DNA of 64,000 nt from Rhodococcus sp. HNM0569 (GTDB lineage Bacteria; Actinomycetota; Actinomycetes; Mycobacteriales; Mycobacteriaceae), in contig NZ_JAASAE010000003.1 in the NCBI RefSeq assembly GCF_012726205.1, positions 372,001 through 436,000 on the forward strand. The letters are read 5' to 3'. The translations under genes were made by a program, and so were the position numbers. Below, in pieces: positions 56,540 through 64,000 of this stretch. Numbering within the stretch: the first letter of the stretch is position 1; each line of letters begins with the position of its first letter. Below the pieces are notes generated by a model. The model was not told the DNA's origin. It saw only the letters and a program-made list of their open reading frames with translations, and did no database searches.

Positions 56540-57538
56540 ATGCGCGGTGGACGTGCGGCTCTGGTCGTCGTGCTCGGAATCGTGGTGTTGTTGGTCGCCG
56601 GGTGCGGCTCGGGCGGCGACGGCGCCTCCGACGCCGATGTCGGCCGCGCGACGACCGTCTCGCACAAGTTCGGCACCACGACGATCGAGGGCACTCCCCA
56701 ACGCGTCGTCGCCGCCAGCAGTCAATGGGTGGACGCACTGCTGGAGCTGGGAATCCAACCCGTCGCGTATCTTTCGGCAGGCGACAGCGGAGACGACCGC
56801 GGGCTCTATCCGTGGGAGCAGGGAATGAGTACGGACGCCGTCGAGCTGGACCGGGCCGCGATGCGCAGCGCGGGCGCCGCGCTGCCTGCCGAACAGATCG
56901 CGGCGCTCGAGCCGGATCTGATTCTCGGTGCATGGCAGATCGCGGACCAGTCGATGTTCGACCGACTCGCCGCGCTCGCCCCGACGATCGGCCCGCTGGG
57001 CGACGCCCAAGTCGATTCGTGGCAGGACCAGTTGACCGTGCTCGGAAGGGTTTTCGGCGTCGAAGACCGTGCGGCGCAGATCGTGCAGGAGTCGAACGAC
57101 GCCGTGTCCTCCCTGGCGTCGCGGCTGCCCGGTCTCCACGGCAGGACCGCGGTGCTCGCGCAGTTCCTCGTCGACGCGCAGCAGATCGTCGTGGTCGCCG
57201 ATCCCGACGACGGCGCGTCTGCCGTGTTCGAGAGCCTCGGCCTCTCGCTGCCTGCGCCGCTCGTCGCCGAAGCAGGCGCGACCGGCGGACGGCTGACCCT
57301 CAGCCCCGAGCGCGTCGACGCACTCGACGCCGACCTTCTCGTGATGCTGCCGAACGGCGGAACCGAAGCCGACCTCCTGGCGTTACCGGGTTTCGCGCAG
57401 CTGCCGTCCGTCGAACAGGGCGGCCTCGCCGTCGTCGACTATCCGACGGTGGTCGGGTTCAACACGCCGTCGAGCTCGTCGATCGCCTACTCGCTCGAAC
57501 GCATCACTCCGCAGCTCGAGAAGCTCGGCGCCGCGTGA
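56540..57538 (+). CDS. Iron-siderophore ABC substrate-binding lipoprotein
   Basis: A 332-aa FecB/FepB-type binding lipoprotein. The signal peptide ends in lipobox LLVAGC (C22). Two lobes follow: TPQRVVAASSQWVDALLELGIQPVAY (in pieces) starts lobe one, ALEPDLILGAW is typical of the family, and LVMLPNGGTEADLLALPGFAQL belongs to lobe two. Ribosome site GGGAGG lies 5 bases upstream of ATG 56540. An iron box precedes it. No permease or ATPase gene is adjacent, so it must work with a transporter encoded elsewhere. Confidence 0.88.
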   Translation: MRGGRAALVVVLGIVVLLVAGCGSGGDGASDADVGRATTVSHKFGTTTIEGTPQRVVAASSQWVDALLELGIQPVAYLSAGDSGDDRGLYPWEQGMSTDAVELDRAAMRSAGAALPAEQIAALEPDLILGAWQIADQSMFDRLAALAPTIGPLGDAQVDSWQDQLTVLGRVFGVEDRAAQIVQESNDAVSSLASRLPGLHGRTAVLAQFLVDAQQIVVVADPDDGASAVFESLGLSLPAPLVAEAGATGGRLTLSPERVDALDADLLVMLPNGGTEADLLALPGFAQLPSVEQGGLAVVDYPTVVGFNTPSSSSIAYSLERITPQLEKLGAA

Positions 57539-57614
57539 GATGCGGTCGTGTCGGTGGCGCGCGTTAGCGTCCGCGCCGAGGCGGTCAGGGGGACCGCCGG
57601 ACGAGGGGGAGATC

Positions 57615-58337
57615 ATGAACACGGAAGTCGTCGACGCAGACATCGCACGCTTCGCATCGCTCGGTGTCGACCTGCCCGACCGGCACGACGTGCTGGCGCA
57701 GTCGGCCCGTTTCGACCGTGCTCGGTGGATCGCGGCATTGCCGGATCCGCGGATGTGGCCGGCCGAGCTCACCGACGCGGCGCGCGACGGCCGATGGCAC
57801 GTCGTCGACCGCGCGACCGTCTTCGACGTCGGCGCCCGGGTCACGCGCGAGCCGAGCGAGTTCGGCGCGGTCCAGCTGTACGTCGCGGCGGCAGTGTGGG
57901 GTACGGGCACGTCGGCGCGCGACGTCCCGCGTCGTATGCGTCCGCTCGTGCAGGACGGCGTCGTGGGCAAGTTGGGCGTCGCTCTCGACGTGCTGGAGGC
58001 CGACGGTCCGGTCGCGGCGTACGAGGCCCTCAGCCGGGGCGGAGCCGCGCACGTGCCCTATCTCGGCGCACCGTTCTTCACCAAGATGCTCTACTTCGCG
58101 TCCGCTTCCGGAGGCGGCGCGCTCGTCCTCGACCGCAATGTCGTTCAGACGCTCGCGCACGCCGGGGTGGTCGAATGGAATGTCGAGCGCGCCTGGACGG
58201 CGGAGCAGTACGCCACCTATCTCGACCTCGTGCGCGGGTGGGCGGCGCACCACGGCACCACGGGTGACGTCGTCGAGTGCGTGTTGTCGGCGGTCGGTCG
58301 GGAACTGTTCCGCATCAGGAACAGGGCGGCGGCGTAG
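57615..58337 (+). CDS. Putative OGG-fold (8-oxoguanine glycosylase-like) protein
   Basis: A 240-aa protein. AAVWGTGTSARDVPRRMRPLV near residue 95 and APFFTKMLYFAS near 155 resemble an actinobacterial family annotated as OGG-fold DNA glycosylase-like; this is from memory and not certain. The expected helix-hairpin-helix Lys/Asp pair is not obvious by eye, so activity is doubtful. ATG 57615 has GAGGGGGAG 5 bases upstream. It lies 76 bases after the siderophore-binding gene and may be on the same iron-controlled transcript. It converges with the HAD gene. Confidence 0.5.
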   Translation: MNTEVVDADIARFASLGVDLPDRHDVLAQSARFDRARWIAALPDPRMWPAELTDAARDGRWHVVDRATVFDVGARVTREPSEFGAVQLYVAAAVWGTGTSARDVPRRMRPLVQDGVVGKLGVALDVLEADGPVAAYEALSRGGAAHVPYLGAPFFTKMLYFASASGGGALVLDRNVVQTLAHAGVVEWNVERAWTAEQYATYLDLVRGWAAHHGTTGDVVECVLSAVGRELFRIRNRAAA

Positions 58338-58349
58338 CCGGTCGGCACG

Positions 58350-59033
58350 TCACGGGATGTCGCGGACGTCGTCGACGCGGTGGTCGAATTCCGTCGCGTC
58401 CTCGGCGTACCGCGCGTCGCCGTGTTCGAGCGGCCGGTACACGAACACGGTGCGCATGCCGTGCTCGCGTGCGGCACGCAGGTCGTACGGGTGCGAGGCC
58501 ACCATCACTGCTCTGGACGGGTCGTCGATGCCGAGGAAGCGCAGCGCGCGCTCGTACACCCGTGCCTCGGGTTTGAATGCGCCGAACGCCTCCGCGGTCA
58601 GGACCGCGTCCCAGTCGATCCCGAGCCGTTTGGACATGCCGATCACGGTCGCCATGTCGGTGTTGGACAGGGGCGCGACGAGTGCCGACTGCCGGAGCGT
58701 ACGGATGCCCTCCACAGTGTCCGGCCACGGGAGCAGTCTCCGCCAAGCATCGGCGAGTTCCCGTGCCCGGGTGTCGTCGATCTCGACGCCGAACTCTGCG
58801 GCGACGGCAGGCAGGGCGTCGGCGTAGACGTCCTGTACGCGGGTCCATCGGTTCACCGACTGGTCGAGTGCCGCGACCCGCGTGAAGTATTCGGTGCGCC
58901 ACCGCCGCGCGATGCGCGCAGGCAGGTCCGTCGGTGCCTCCGGCAGGTGTGCCGACAAGGCCGCCGTCACCGGTGTGTGGAAGTCGAGAAGCGTGCCCTG
59001 CACGTCGAACAGGTATGCGTCGTACCGTGCCAC
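58350..59033 (-). CDS. HAD hydrolase, type II haloacid dehalogenase-like
   Basis: A 227-aa HAD-superfamily hydrolase. Nucleophile D10 is in YLFDVQGTLLDF (motif I), the Ser/Thr motif is APLSNTDM, the lysine is in FKPEARVYERAL, and motif IV reads VASHPYDLRAAREHGM, a form typical of (S)-2-haloacid dehalogenases. The physiological substrate could also be another small organic acid or phosphate ester. GTG 59033 is 4 bases after the accD3 stop, so they share a transcript. Confidence 0.85.
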   Translation of the reverse strand: MARYDAYLFDVQGTLLDFHTPVTAALSAHLPEAPTDLPARIARRWRTEYFTRVAALDQSVNRWTRVQDVYADALPAVAAEFGVEIDDTRARELADAWRRLLPWPDTVEGIRTLRQSALVAPLSNTDMATVIGMSKRLGIDWDAVLTAEAFGAFKPEARVYERALRFLGIDDPSRAVMVASHPYDLRAAREHGMRTVFVYRPLEHGDARYAEDATEFDHRVDDVRDIP

Positions 59034-59037
59034 GCCG

Positions 59038-60555
59038 CTACCGGACCCCGAGGGTGCGGTAGCGGCGGGTGCGTGCCGCGATGCGGTCGTGGTGGGTGAC
59101 GGCGGCGAGATCGCGCAGGCTCCAGGCGATCGCGCCGCCCACACGCTTGCTGAAATCGACGGGTTCGTCTGCCGCGTCGGGGTGTTCGGGCACGACGGCG
59201 TCGACGATTCCGTCGCGCAGCAGGTCCGCTGCCCGGATGCCCTGGGCGGCGGCCATCTGCGGTGCGTGTGCGGTGTCCCGGTGCACGATCGCGCTCGCTC
59301 CCTCCGGGGGAAGCGGTGCGAGCCAGCCGTTCTGGGCGCACAGCACGCGGTCGGCCGGCAGAAAGGCCAGCGCACCGCCGCCCGTTCCCTGACCGAGCAG
59401 GATCGACACCGTCGGGGTGTCGAGGGTGACCAGATCCGAGATGCACCGTGCGATCTCGGGTGCCAGGCCCTCTTCCTCGGCCTCGCGGGACAGCGAAGCG
59501 CCGAGCGTGTCGATCACCAGCACGAGGGGCAGGCTGAGGTCTTCGGCGAGGCGCATGCCGCGTCGCGCGTCGCGTAGAGCGCCGGGACCCATCGTGTTCA
59601 CGGGAGACTGCCCGCTGCGATCCTGGCCGAGGAGTACACACGGCATGCCGCCGAAGCGCGCGAGCGACAACAGCACCGTGCGCGGCGCGCCCACCTGCCC
59701 GGTCCCGCTGAGCGGCACCTGCTCGGTGGCGGCGTGCCGGAGCAGCTGGCGGATGCCGGGCCGATCGGACCGCCGCGACAACAGCACCGACTGCCACGCG
59801 GGGGCGTCGGGGAGGTCGCGGGTGACCGTCGCGTCTGCCGTTGCCGAGCCCGGCCGCTGCCGAGGCGGGTCGACGAGTACCCGCAGTGTGCGGTCGACCA
59901 GCAGCCGGAGGCGCGAGGGCGCGACCACGCCGTCGATCACGCCGTGGTGGTACAGGTTCTCCGCCGTTTGCACACCCTCGGGAAACTTCTCGTGGTAGAG
60001 CGACTCGTACACTCGGGGGCCCAGAAAGCCCACGAGCGCACCGGGTTCGGCTACGGTGACGTGCCCGAGTGAGCCCCACGACGCGAACACGCCACCCGTG
60101 GTGGGGCCGCGCAGATACACGAGATAGGGCAGCCGCTCCGCTTTGTGGGCGGCGATCGCAGCCGAGATCTCCACCATCTGTACGAACGCGAGGGTGCCCT
60201 CCTGCATGCGGGTGCCCCCGGACACGGGGGACGCGAGCAGTGGAAGCCGTTGCGCGGTGGCCTGTTCGACGGCCCGGGTGATGCGCTCGGCGGCGGCCAC
60301 GCCGATCGACCCGGCGAGGAAGGTGAACTCGCACGCGATGACGGCGACTCGCCGTCCGCGCACCGTGCCCGTTCCGGTCAGTACCGACTCGTCCACCCCC
60401 GAACGCTCGCGCGCGCGACGCAGATCGTCCCGATACTGCTCGTTCGGTCGCGGATCGAGCGGCGCCTCGTCCCACGACGTGAACGAGTCCTGGTCGAGCA
60501 CCAGGTCGAGCACGTCGCGGGCCGACGGACGGCTCGCCGAGCCGCGCGGGCTCAT
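59038..60555 (-). CDS. accD3: Acyl-CoA carboxylase carboxyltransferase subunit AccD3 type
   Basis: A 505-aa biotin-dependent carboxyltransferase that fuses the beta-type and alpha-type crotonase-fold halves. The N-terminal half has FTFLAGSIGVAAAERI and PVSGGTRMQEGTLAF; the C-terminal half has GQGTGGGALAFLPADRVL, the oxyanion-hole glycines. It transfers CO2 from carboxybiotin to an acyl-CoA; the biotin carboxylase partner is not in the window. ATG 60555 has GGAAG 8 bases upstream; GTG 60564 is too close to it. Rv0904c equivalent by position and length. Confidence 0.88.
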   Translation of the reverse strand: MSPRGSASRPSARDVLDLVLDQDSFTSWDEAPLDPRPNEQYRDDLRRARERSGVDESVLTGTGTVRGRRVAVIACEFTFLAGSIGVAAAERITRAVEQATAQRLPLLASPVSGGTRMQEGTLAFVQMVEISAAIAAHKAERLPYLVYLRGPTTGGVFASWGSLGHVTVAEPGALVGFLGPRVYESLYHEKFPEGVQTAENLYHHGVIDGVVAPSRLRLLVDRTLRVLVDPPRQRPGSATADATVTRDLPDAPAWQSVLLSRRSDRPGIRQLLRHAATEQVPLSGTGQVGAPRTVLLSLARFGGMPCVLLGQDRSGQSPVNTMGPGALRDARRGMRLAEDLSLPLVLVIDTLGASLSREAEEEGLAPEIARCISDLVTLDTPTVSILLGQGTGGGALAFLPADRVLCAQNGWLAPLPPEGASAIVHRDTAHAPQMAAAQGIRAADLLRDGIVDAVVPEHPDAADEPVDFSKRVGGAIAWSLRDLAAVTHHDRIAARTRRYRTLGVR

Positions 60556-60634
60556 GCGTCCCACTTCCGGCGTGCGCTCATGAGAGTCACCCTAGCTGTC
60601 CTTCCCCGGCGCGTCGCGAAGGTCGACGCACCGG

Positions 60635-61843
60635 TCACGCCCGCGAACCGGCGCCCAGAGCCTCGCGCCACGACACGACCTTGCCGATCCGCAGGATCGA
60701 GCGTTGGTAGATGCGCGCGGCCACCCAACTGAGCGCGATCGTGACCGCGAGCATCAGGACGATGGTGCCCACGATCTGCGCGGGGCTCGCGACGCCCGCC
60801 GCGATACGCAGCGGCATCATGATCGCGGAGAACGGTGGAATCCAGCTGAGCACGTTGCTGAGGGTGCCGTCCGGGTTGTCCACGGCGGTGAACGCGCTGA
60901 AGAACATCGCGAGGATCACGATCATGAGCGGCATCGCCGTCGAGTTGACGTCCTCCTGCCGCGACACCATCGACCCTGCCGCGGCGTAGAGCACCGCGAA
61001 GAACGCGAAGCCGAGCACGAACCAGCCGATCGTGGACGCGAAGACGCTCACCGCGGTGCCGGTGATGGTGAGCACGCCCGTCGCGAGGGCAGCACCGACG
61101 CCCGCGATGCCGTACATCACCAGCTGCATCAGGCCGACAAGGCCGATGCCGATCACCTTGCCCCACAACAACTGCAGCGGACGCACCGTCGACAGCAGGA
61201 GTTCGACGACGCGGCTCGACTTCTCCTCGACGACACCCATCGCGACGTACATGCCGAATCCGAGGATCTGCATGTACAACACGACCACGACGGCGATCGA
61301 CAATGCGACGCGCTGCCCCTGTTCGGGATCGGGTGGATCGAGAACGTCGGACCGGATCGAGACCGAGTCGATCGCGGCGGCCACGGTGGCCGGATCGACG
61401 CCTTCCGCTGCCAGCGCCTGATTTTGGGCCTGCTGTCGGACGGCCGCGTCGACCACCATCGACAGATCGGAGCCGAGGGAATCCTGCGACATGACGGTGA
61501 CGTCGCCGTCGGGGGCCACGAGGACCGCGGCATCGACATCACCCGATTCGACGGCTCCTCGCGCGGCCGCGCCGTCGGCAGGTGCCGACACCTCGACGGG
61601 TACCCCGAGCGCGTCGCCGGTCGCCGCGAGTACCTGGGTGAGTGCGGGGGCGCCGACGACTCCTACGCGCTGCGCCTCGTTGTCGTCGCCGCCGGAGAAG
61701 ATCGACGTCGCGACGATGCCGCCGACTATCGCCAGCAGCACCAGCACATTGCTGATCACGAAGCTCTTCTTGGCTACCTGGGTCTGGAATTCGCGGCGTG
61801 CGACGAGGCCGATCGCGCGAGTGTTGCTCAGCGGCGCGCTCAT
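60635..61843 (-). CDS. ABC-2 type transporter permease, NatB-like
   Basis: A 402-aa permease. TM1 (VISNVLVLLAIVGGIVATSIF, about 27-47) is followed by a 140-residue extracytoplasmic domain, then five helices at the C-terminal end, including YMQILGFGMYVAMGVVEEKSSRVVELL (in part) and VNSTAMPLMIVILAMFFSAF. This matches ABC2_membrane_3 exporters such as NatB. The ATG at 61843 overlaps the ATPase stop. Export of sodium, a peptide or a lipid is possible. Confidence 0.86.
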   Translation of the reverse strand: MSAPLSNTRAIGLVARREFQTQVAKKSFVISNVLVLLAIVGGIVATSIFSGGDDNEAQRVGVVGAPALTQVLAATGDALGVPVEVSAPADGAAARGAVESGDVDAAVLVAPDGDVTVMSQDSLGSDLSMVVDAAVRQQAQNQALAAEGVDPATVAAAIDSVSIRSDVLDPPDPEQGQRVALSIAVVVVLYMQILGFGMYVAMGVVEEKSSRVVELLLSTVRPLQLLWGKVIGIGLVGLMQLVMYGIAGVGAALATGVLTITGTAVSVFASTIGWFVLGFAFFAVLYAAAGSMVSRQEDVNSTAMPLMIVILAMFFSAFTAVDNPDGTLSNVLSWIPPFSAIMMPLRIAAGVASPAQIVGTIVLMLAVTIALSWVAARIYQRSILRIGKVVSWREALGAGSRA

Positions 61844-62736
61844 CCGGACACCACCTCTCGGAACAGCTCGGCGAGCGACGGACGTGCCACCGAAAACTCG
61901 TGGACAGGGCCGGTCTTCAGCGCGGCGTGCAGCACGTCCTGGTCGTCCGCGCCCGCGCCGAGGGCGAGTTCGGTGACGTCGCCGTCGTGCGCGAGTGTCG
62001 TGACTCCGTGCAGGTGCTGCGCCCAGCCGGGTTGTGCGTCGGGTGCGACGACCCGGAGACGTGCGTCGCCGCCCGAACGCAGGTCGTCGACGGTGCCGAG
62101 CGCGCGCATGCGGCCCTTCGCGATGATCCCGACGCGGTCGCACAGTCGCTGCACGAGTTCGAGCTGGTGGCTCGAGAAGATGACCGGAACCCCGGTGCGG
62201 GCCTTCTCGAGCAGCACGTCGCTCATGACGTCGACGGCGACGGGATCGAGGCCGGAGAACGGCTCGTCGAGTACGAGCACCGCAGGGTCGTGGACGAGTG
62301 CCGCCGCGAGCTGCACGCGTTGCTGGTTGCCGAGCGACAGCGAGTCGACGGTGTCGCCGAGGCGTTCGGCGATGCCGAGCCGTTCGGTCCACCGTGCCAC
62401 CGCGGTACGGGCATCCGACGCGGACAGGCCGTGTAACTGGGCGAGGTACGAAAGCTGTTTGCCTACTTTCATCTTCGGATACAGGCCGCGCTCCTCGGGC
62501 ATGTAACCGATCGTGCGGCGCACGTCGAGATCGACGGCACGGTCGCCGAGCCGCACCTCGCCGGAGTCGGCGGCGAGCACGCCGAGCACGATCCGCATCG
62601 TCGTGGTCTTGCCCGCGCCGTTCGAGCCGACGAAGCCGAACACTTCGCCGGGGCGGACGTCGAAACTCATGTCGTCGAGCGCGACGACGTCGCCGTAGCG
62701 TTTGGATATTCGGTCGATCGTGAGAGTCTGTGTCAT
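61840..62736 (-). CDS. ABC transporter ATP-binding protein, NatA-like
   Basis: A 298-aa ATPase. Walker A is GSNGAGKTTT near residue 40, signature LSLGNQQRVQ near 135 (LSLGN in place of LSGG, as in the NatA/EcsA group), Walker B is VLVLDEPFSGLDP near 157, and the switch histidine lies in FSSHQLE. A C-terminal 80-residue extension follows the nucleotide-binding domain. It pairs with the permease by a 4-base overlap and belongs to an operon led by an XRE regulator. Confidence 0.9.
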   Translation of the reverse strand: MTQTLTIDRISKRYGDVVALDDMSFDVRPGEVFGFVGSNGAGKTTTMRIVLGVLAADSGEVRLGDRAVDLDVRRTIGYMPEERGLYPKMKVGKQLSYLAQLHGLSASDARTAVARWTERLGIAERLGDTVDSLSLGNQQRVQLAAALVHDPAVLVLDEPFSGLDPVAVDVMSDVLLEKARTGVPVIFSSHQLELVQRLCDRVGIIAKGRMRALGTVDDLRSGGDARLRVVAPDAQPGWAQHLHGVTTLAHDGDVTELALGAGADDQDVLHAALKTGPVHEFSVARPSLAELFREVVSG

Positions 62737-62798
62737 GGGCAGATTCCTTGCGCTCGAAAAGCGGGTGGTCGAACTGGGATCGGATGGGGTGTCGGCTG

Positions 62799-63329
62799 TC
62801 AGTCCTCCGGTTCGCTGTCGGGCTCGCTCCACGCGAGCAGCATCGCGGGCAGGCATCCGCCCGCGAGTAGCGCCGCCACGAACCACACCCCGCACGCATA
62901 TGCGAGGTCGCGGTCGACGTCGGCCGTCGACGATGCGTAGATCAGGATTGCCGTGGGAATCATGCCGACGACCTGGGTGACGGTGAGGCCGACCGAGCGG
63001 GCGCTGTTGCGGCGCGCGATCTCCCACTCGTCGAGCGCGTCGCGCGGCGCGTCGCCTTGGCGGCTCGACACGATCTGCAGTGCGGTCCACGCGGCGAAGA
63101 ACACCGCGGTGATCGGCAGCAGCGGCAACGCCCACATGCGGTCGGCCGCGACCACGAGTACGCCGCACAGCGCGAACAGGGCGATGGACACAGCGACCAC
63201 CCCGGTGAGCAGTCTGCGCCGCCCGCGGGTCCGCCACGACGGCAGCATGTTTCGGGTGCGTTCGTGGTTCTTCAGGAACCGGCGGGTGCGGAACTGCTGG
63301 TAGCGGGTGATCAGGTTGTCGTCACTCAT
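62799..63329 (-). CDS. Membrane protein of the XRE-ABC operon
   Basis: A 176-aa protein with an Arg-rich cytoplasmic N-terminus (residues 1-38) and four transmembrane helices (VVAVSIALFALCGVLVVAA, LPLLPITAVFFAAWTALQIV, TQVVGMIPTAILIYAS, ACGVWFVAALLAGGCLPAMLLA). No family recognised. The start overlaps the XRE gene's end by 8 bases, and the ABC ATPase starts 62 bases downstream. It may be an accessory or sensory subunit of the transporter. Confidence 0.72.
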   Translation of the reverse strand: MSDDNLITRYQQFRTRRFLKNHERTRNMLPSWRTRGRRRLLTGVVAVSIALFALCGVLVVAADRMWALPLLPITAVFFAAWTALQIVSSRQGDAPRDALDEWEIARRNSARSVGLTVTQVVGMIPTAILIYASSTADVDRDLAYACGVWFVAALLAGGCLPAMLLAWSEPDSEPED

Positions 63330-63612
63330 CGCGAGATCCTCCTTCGCGAGTGCGGTCGCGATAGAGCTCGGCCGACAGCGGCGGGAACTCGGTGCGGGAG
63401 AACACGGCCTCGACCGGGAGGTCGAAGACGGCGCAGATGCGGAACGCGAGGTCGAGGCTCGGGTAATGGTCGCCCCGTTCGAGTGCCCCCACGGTCTGCG
63501 GGTTGATCTCGACGCGTTCGGCGAGTTGTGCCCGGCTCATCCCGCGCTCGGCGCGCAATACGCCGATGCGGTTGAAGATGGGGAGTGACACCCCCCGTCG
63601 GACCGGACTCAT
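63322..63612 (-). CDS. XRE-family small regulator
   Basis: A 96-aa Cro/CI-type regulator of the YozG kind. The helix-turn-helix is MSRAQLAERVEINPQTVGALERGDHYPSLDLAFRIC (given here as the region at about residues 25-60), followed by FDLPVEAVF. ATG 63612 has no ribosome site, but a perfect -35 TTGACA and a weak -10 put the transcript start on the ATG (leaderless); GTG 63591 is a poorer alternative. It heads the membrane protein-ABC operon and probably autoregulates through the palindromes just upstream. Confidence 0.84.
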   Translation of the reverse strand: MSPVRRGVSLPIFNRIGVLRAERGMSRAQLAERVEINPQTVGALERGDHYPSLDLAFRICAVFDLPVEAVFSRTEFPPLSAELYRDRTREGGSRDE

Positions 63613-63613
63613 G

Positions 63614-63648
63614 CAACAAAGTGTTGTAAAAACACAACGATCTGTCAA
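63614..63648 (-). promoter_or_regulatory. XRE promoter with overlapping palindromes
   Basis: Minus strand TTGACA (plus 63648-63643) and AACACT (plus 63625-63620) are 17 bases apart, with the -10 ending 7 bases before the ATG. Two inverted repeats overlap the -10 and spacer: CAACA-aag-TGTTG (63614-63626) and GTTGT-aaaaac-ACAAC (63623-63638). The stretch is A/T-rich compared with its surroundings. Confidence 0.62.
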
Positions 63649-63725
63649 GGTTTATCGACAGGCGGTAGGTCGATGGCTGCCACGCACCGCCCGCCACGGT
63701 GCTTCTGGTACTCGGGGAGGGTTTT

Positions 63726-64000
63726 CTAGATGGACTGCCGGTAGCCGAAGAACTCGTGGTCGTTGTTGTAGCCGCCTTCGCCGCCGCCGACGTCCTTGAA
63801 GTCGTCGACGAATTCGATGCCCTTGATCCACTTGACGAGTTTGAAGCCGAGCTGAATTTCGTTGCGCAGGCGCAACGGTGCGCCGTGTCCGTAGGGCAGC
63901 GTCTCGTCGTTCATGTCGTACGCCAGCATGGTCAGGTGGTAGCTCATCTGCTCGATGGGCTGTGCGTCGTAGTAGATGCCGCCGTCCGGCCCTTCGGCGA
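63726..64000 (-). CDS. Molybdopterin-dependent oxidoreductase, C-terminal part
   Basis: Partial gene running off the window's right end; only the last 91 residues are visible. GGIYYDAQPIEQMSYHLTMLAY, NDETLPYGHGAPLRLRNEIQLGFK (in pieces) and IKGIEFVDDF match the molybdenum-cofactor domain of sulfite-oxidase/YedY-type enzymes. In that family the cofactor is held by a cysteine that would lie in the missing part. Whether it has a Tat signal or membrane anchor cannot be seen. It ends in TAG, 113 bases from the XRE gene. Confidence 0.75.
   Translation of the reverse strand, partial: AEGPDGGIYYDAQPIEQMSYHLTMLAYDMNDETLPYGHGAPLRLRNEIQLGFKLVKWIKGIEFVDDFKDVGGGEGGYNNDHEFFGYRQSI

Overview
The window is high-GC DNA from a mycolata-type actinobacterium, most likely Rhodococcus or a close relative. 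Three things point there: a complete eight-gene mce lipid-import operon, a secreted resuscitation-promoting factor with a c-di-AMP riboswitch leader, and a long run of genes in the order I remember for M. tuberculosis Rv0861c-Rv0904c (XPB helicase, helicase-associated protein, rpf, YccF, CspB, DUF2771, MFS, DUF3027, DUF2530, MarR, TrmH, DUF2537, SepH, SerC, CitA, GltA2, PrrB/PrrA, AccD3). All family and synteny statements are from memory and motif reading; no search was run.

Bases 1-4354 hold the end of a sulfonate/nitrate-type ABC importer (binding protein, ATPase, permease) and two luciferase-like oxidoreductases, a likely uptake-and-oxidation cluster for an organosulfur or organonitrogen compound. 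Bases 4373-19310 form one block. A TetR repressor diverges from a four-gene operon (Tat-exported multicopper oxidase, Lcp/MpaB-type DUF2236 haem oxygenase, CrtC-like lipocalin-fold protein, aldehyde dehydrogenase). This converges on the mce operon (yrbEA, yrbEB, mceA-F). The two outer promoters carry the same operator, ATACC-N4-GGTAT, and lie beside a 30-bp sequence (29/30 identical) found at both ends of the block. I read the block as one regulon for uptake and oxidative cleavage of a hydrophobic, probably isoprenoid-like, substrate. It is the best candidate here for an undescribed system.

From 19327 to about 44626 the content is conserved core: DNA-repair helicases, Rpf, cold-shock protein, small membrane proteins, a 934-aa GHKL ATPase, purine permease, MarR, rRNA/tRNA methyltransferase, the cell-division protein SepH, YceI, SerC and CitA. 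From 44934 to 50899 come PdxH, an MFS protein, GltA, an FKBP and the PrrAB two-component system.

Bases 50969-64000 are mixed: MscS channel, a TetR/MFS divergent pair with a large symmetric operator, a DHFR-fold reductase, PrpE, an orphan siderophore-binding lipoprotein behind an IdeR-like box, a possible OGG-fold protein, an AccD3/HAD pair, an XRE-led ABC-2 transporter operon, and the 3' end of a molybdopterin oxidoreductase. I saw no tRNA, rRNA, CRISPR array, integrase or transposase.
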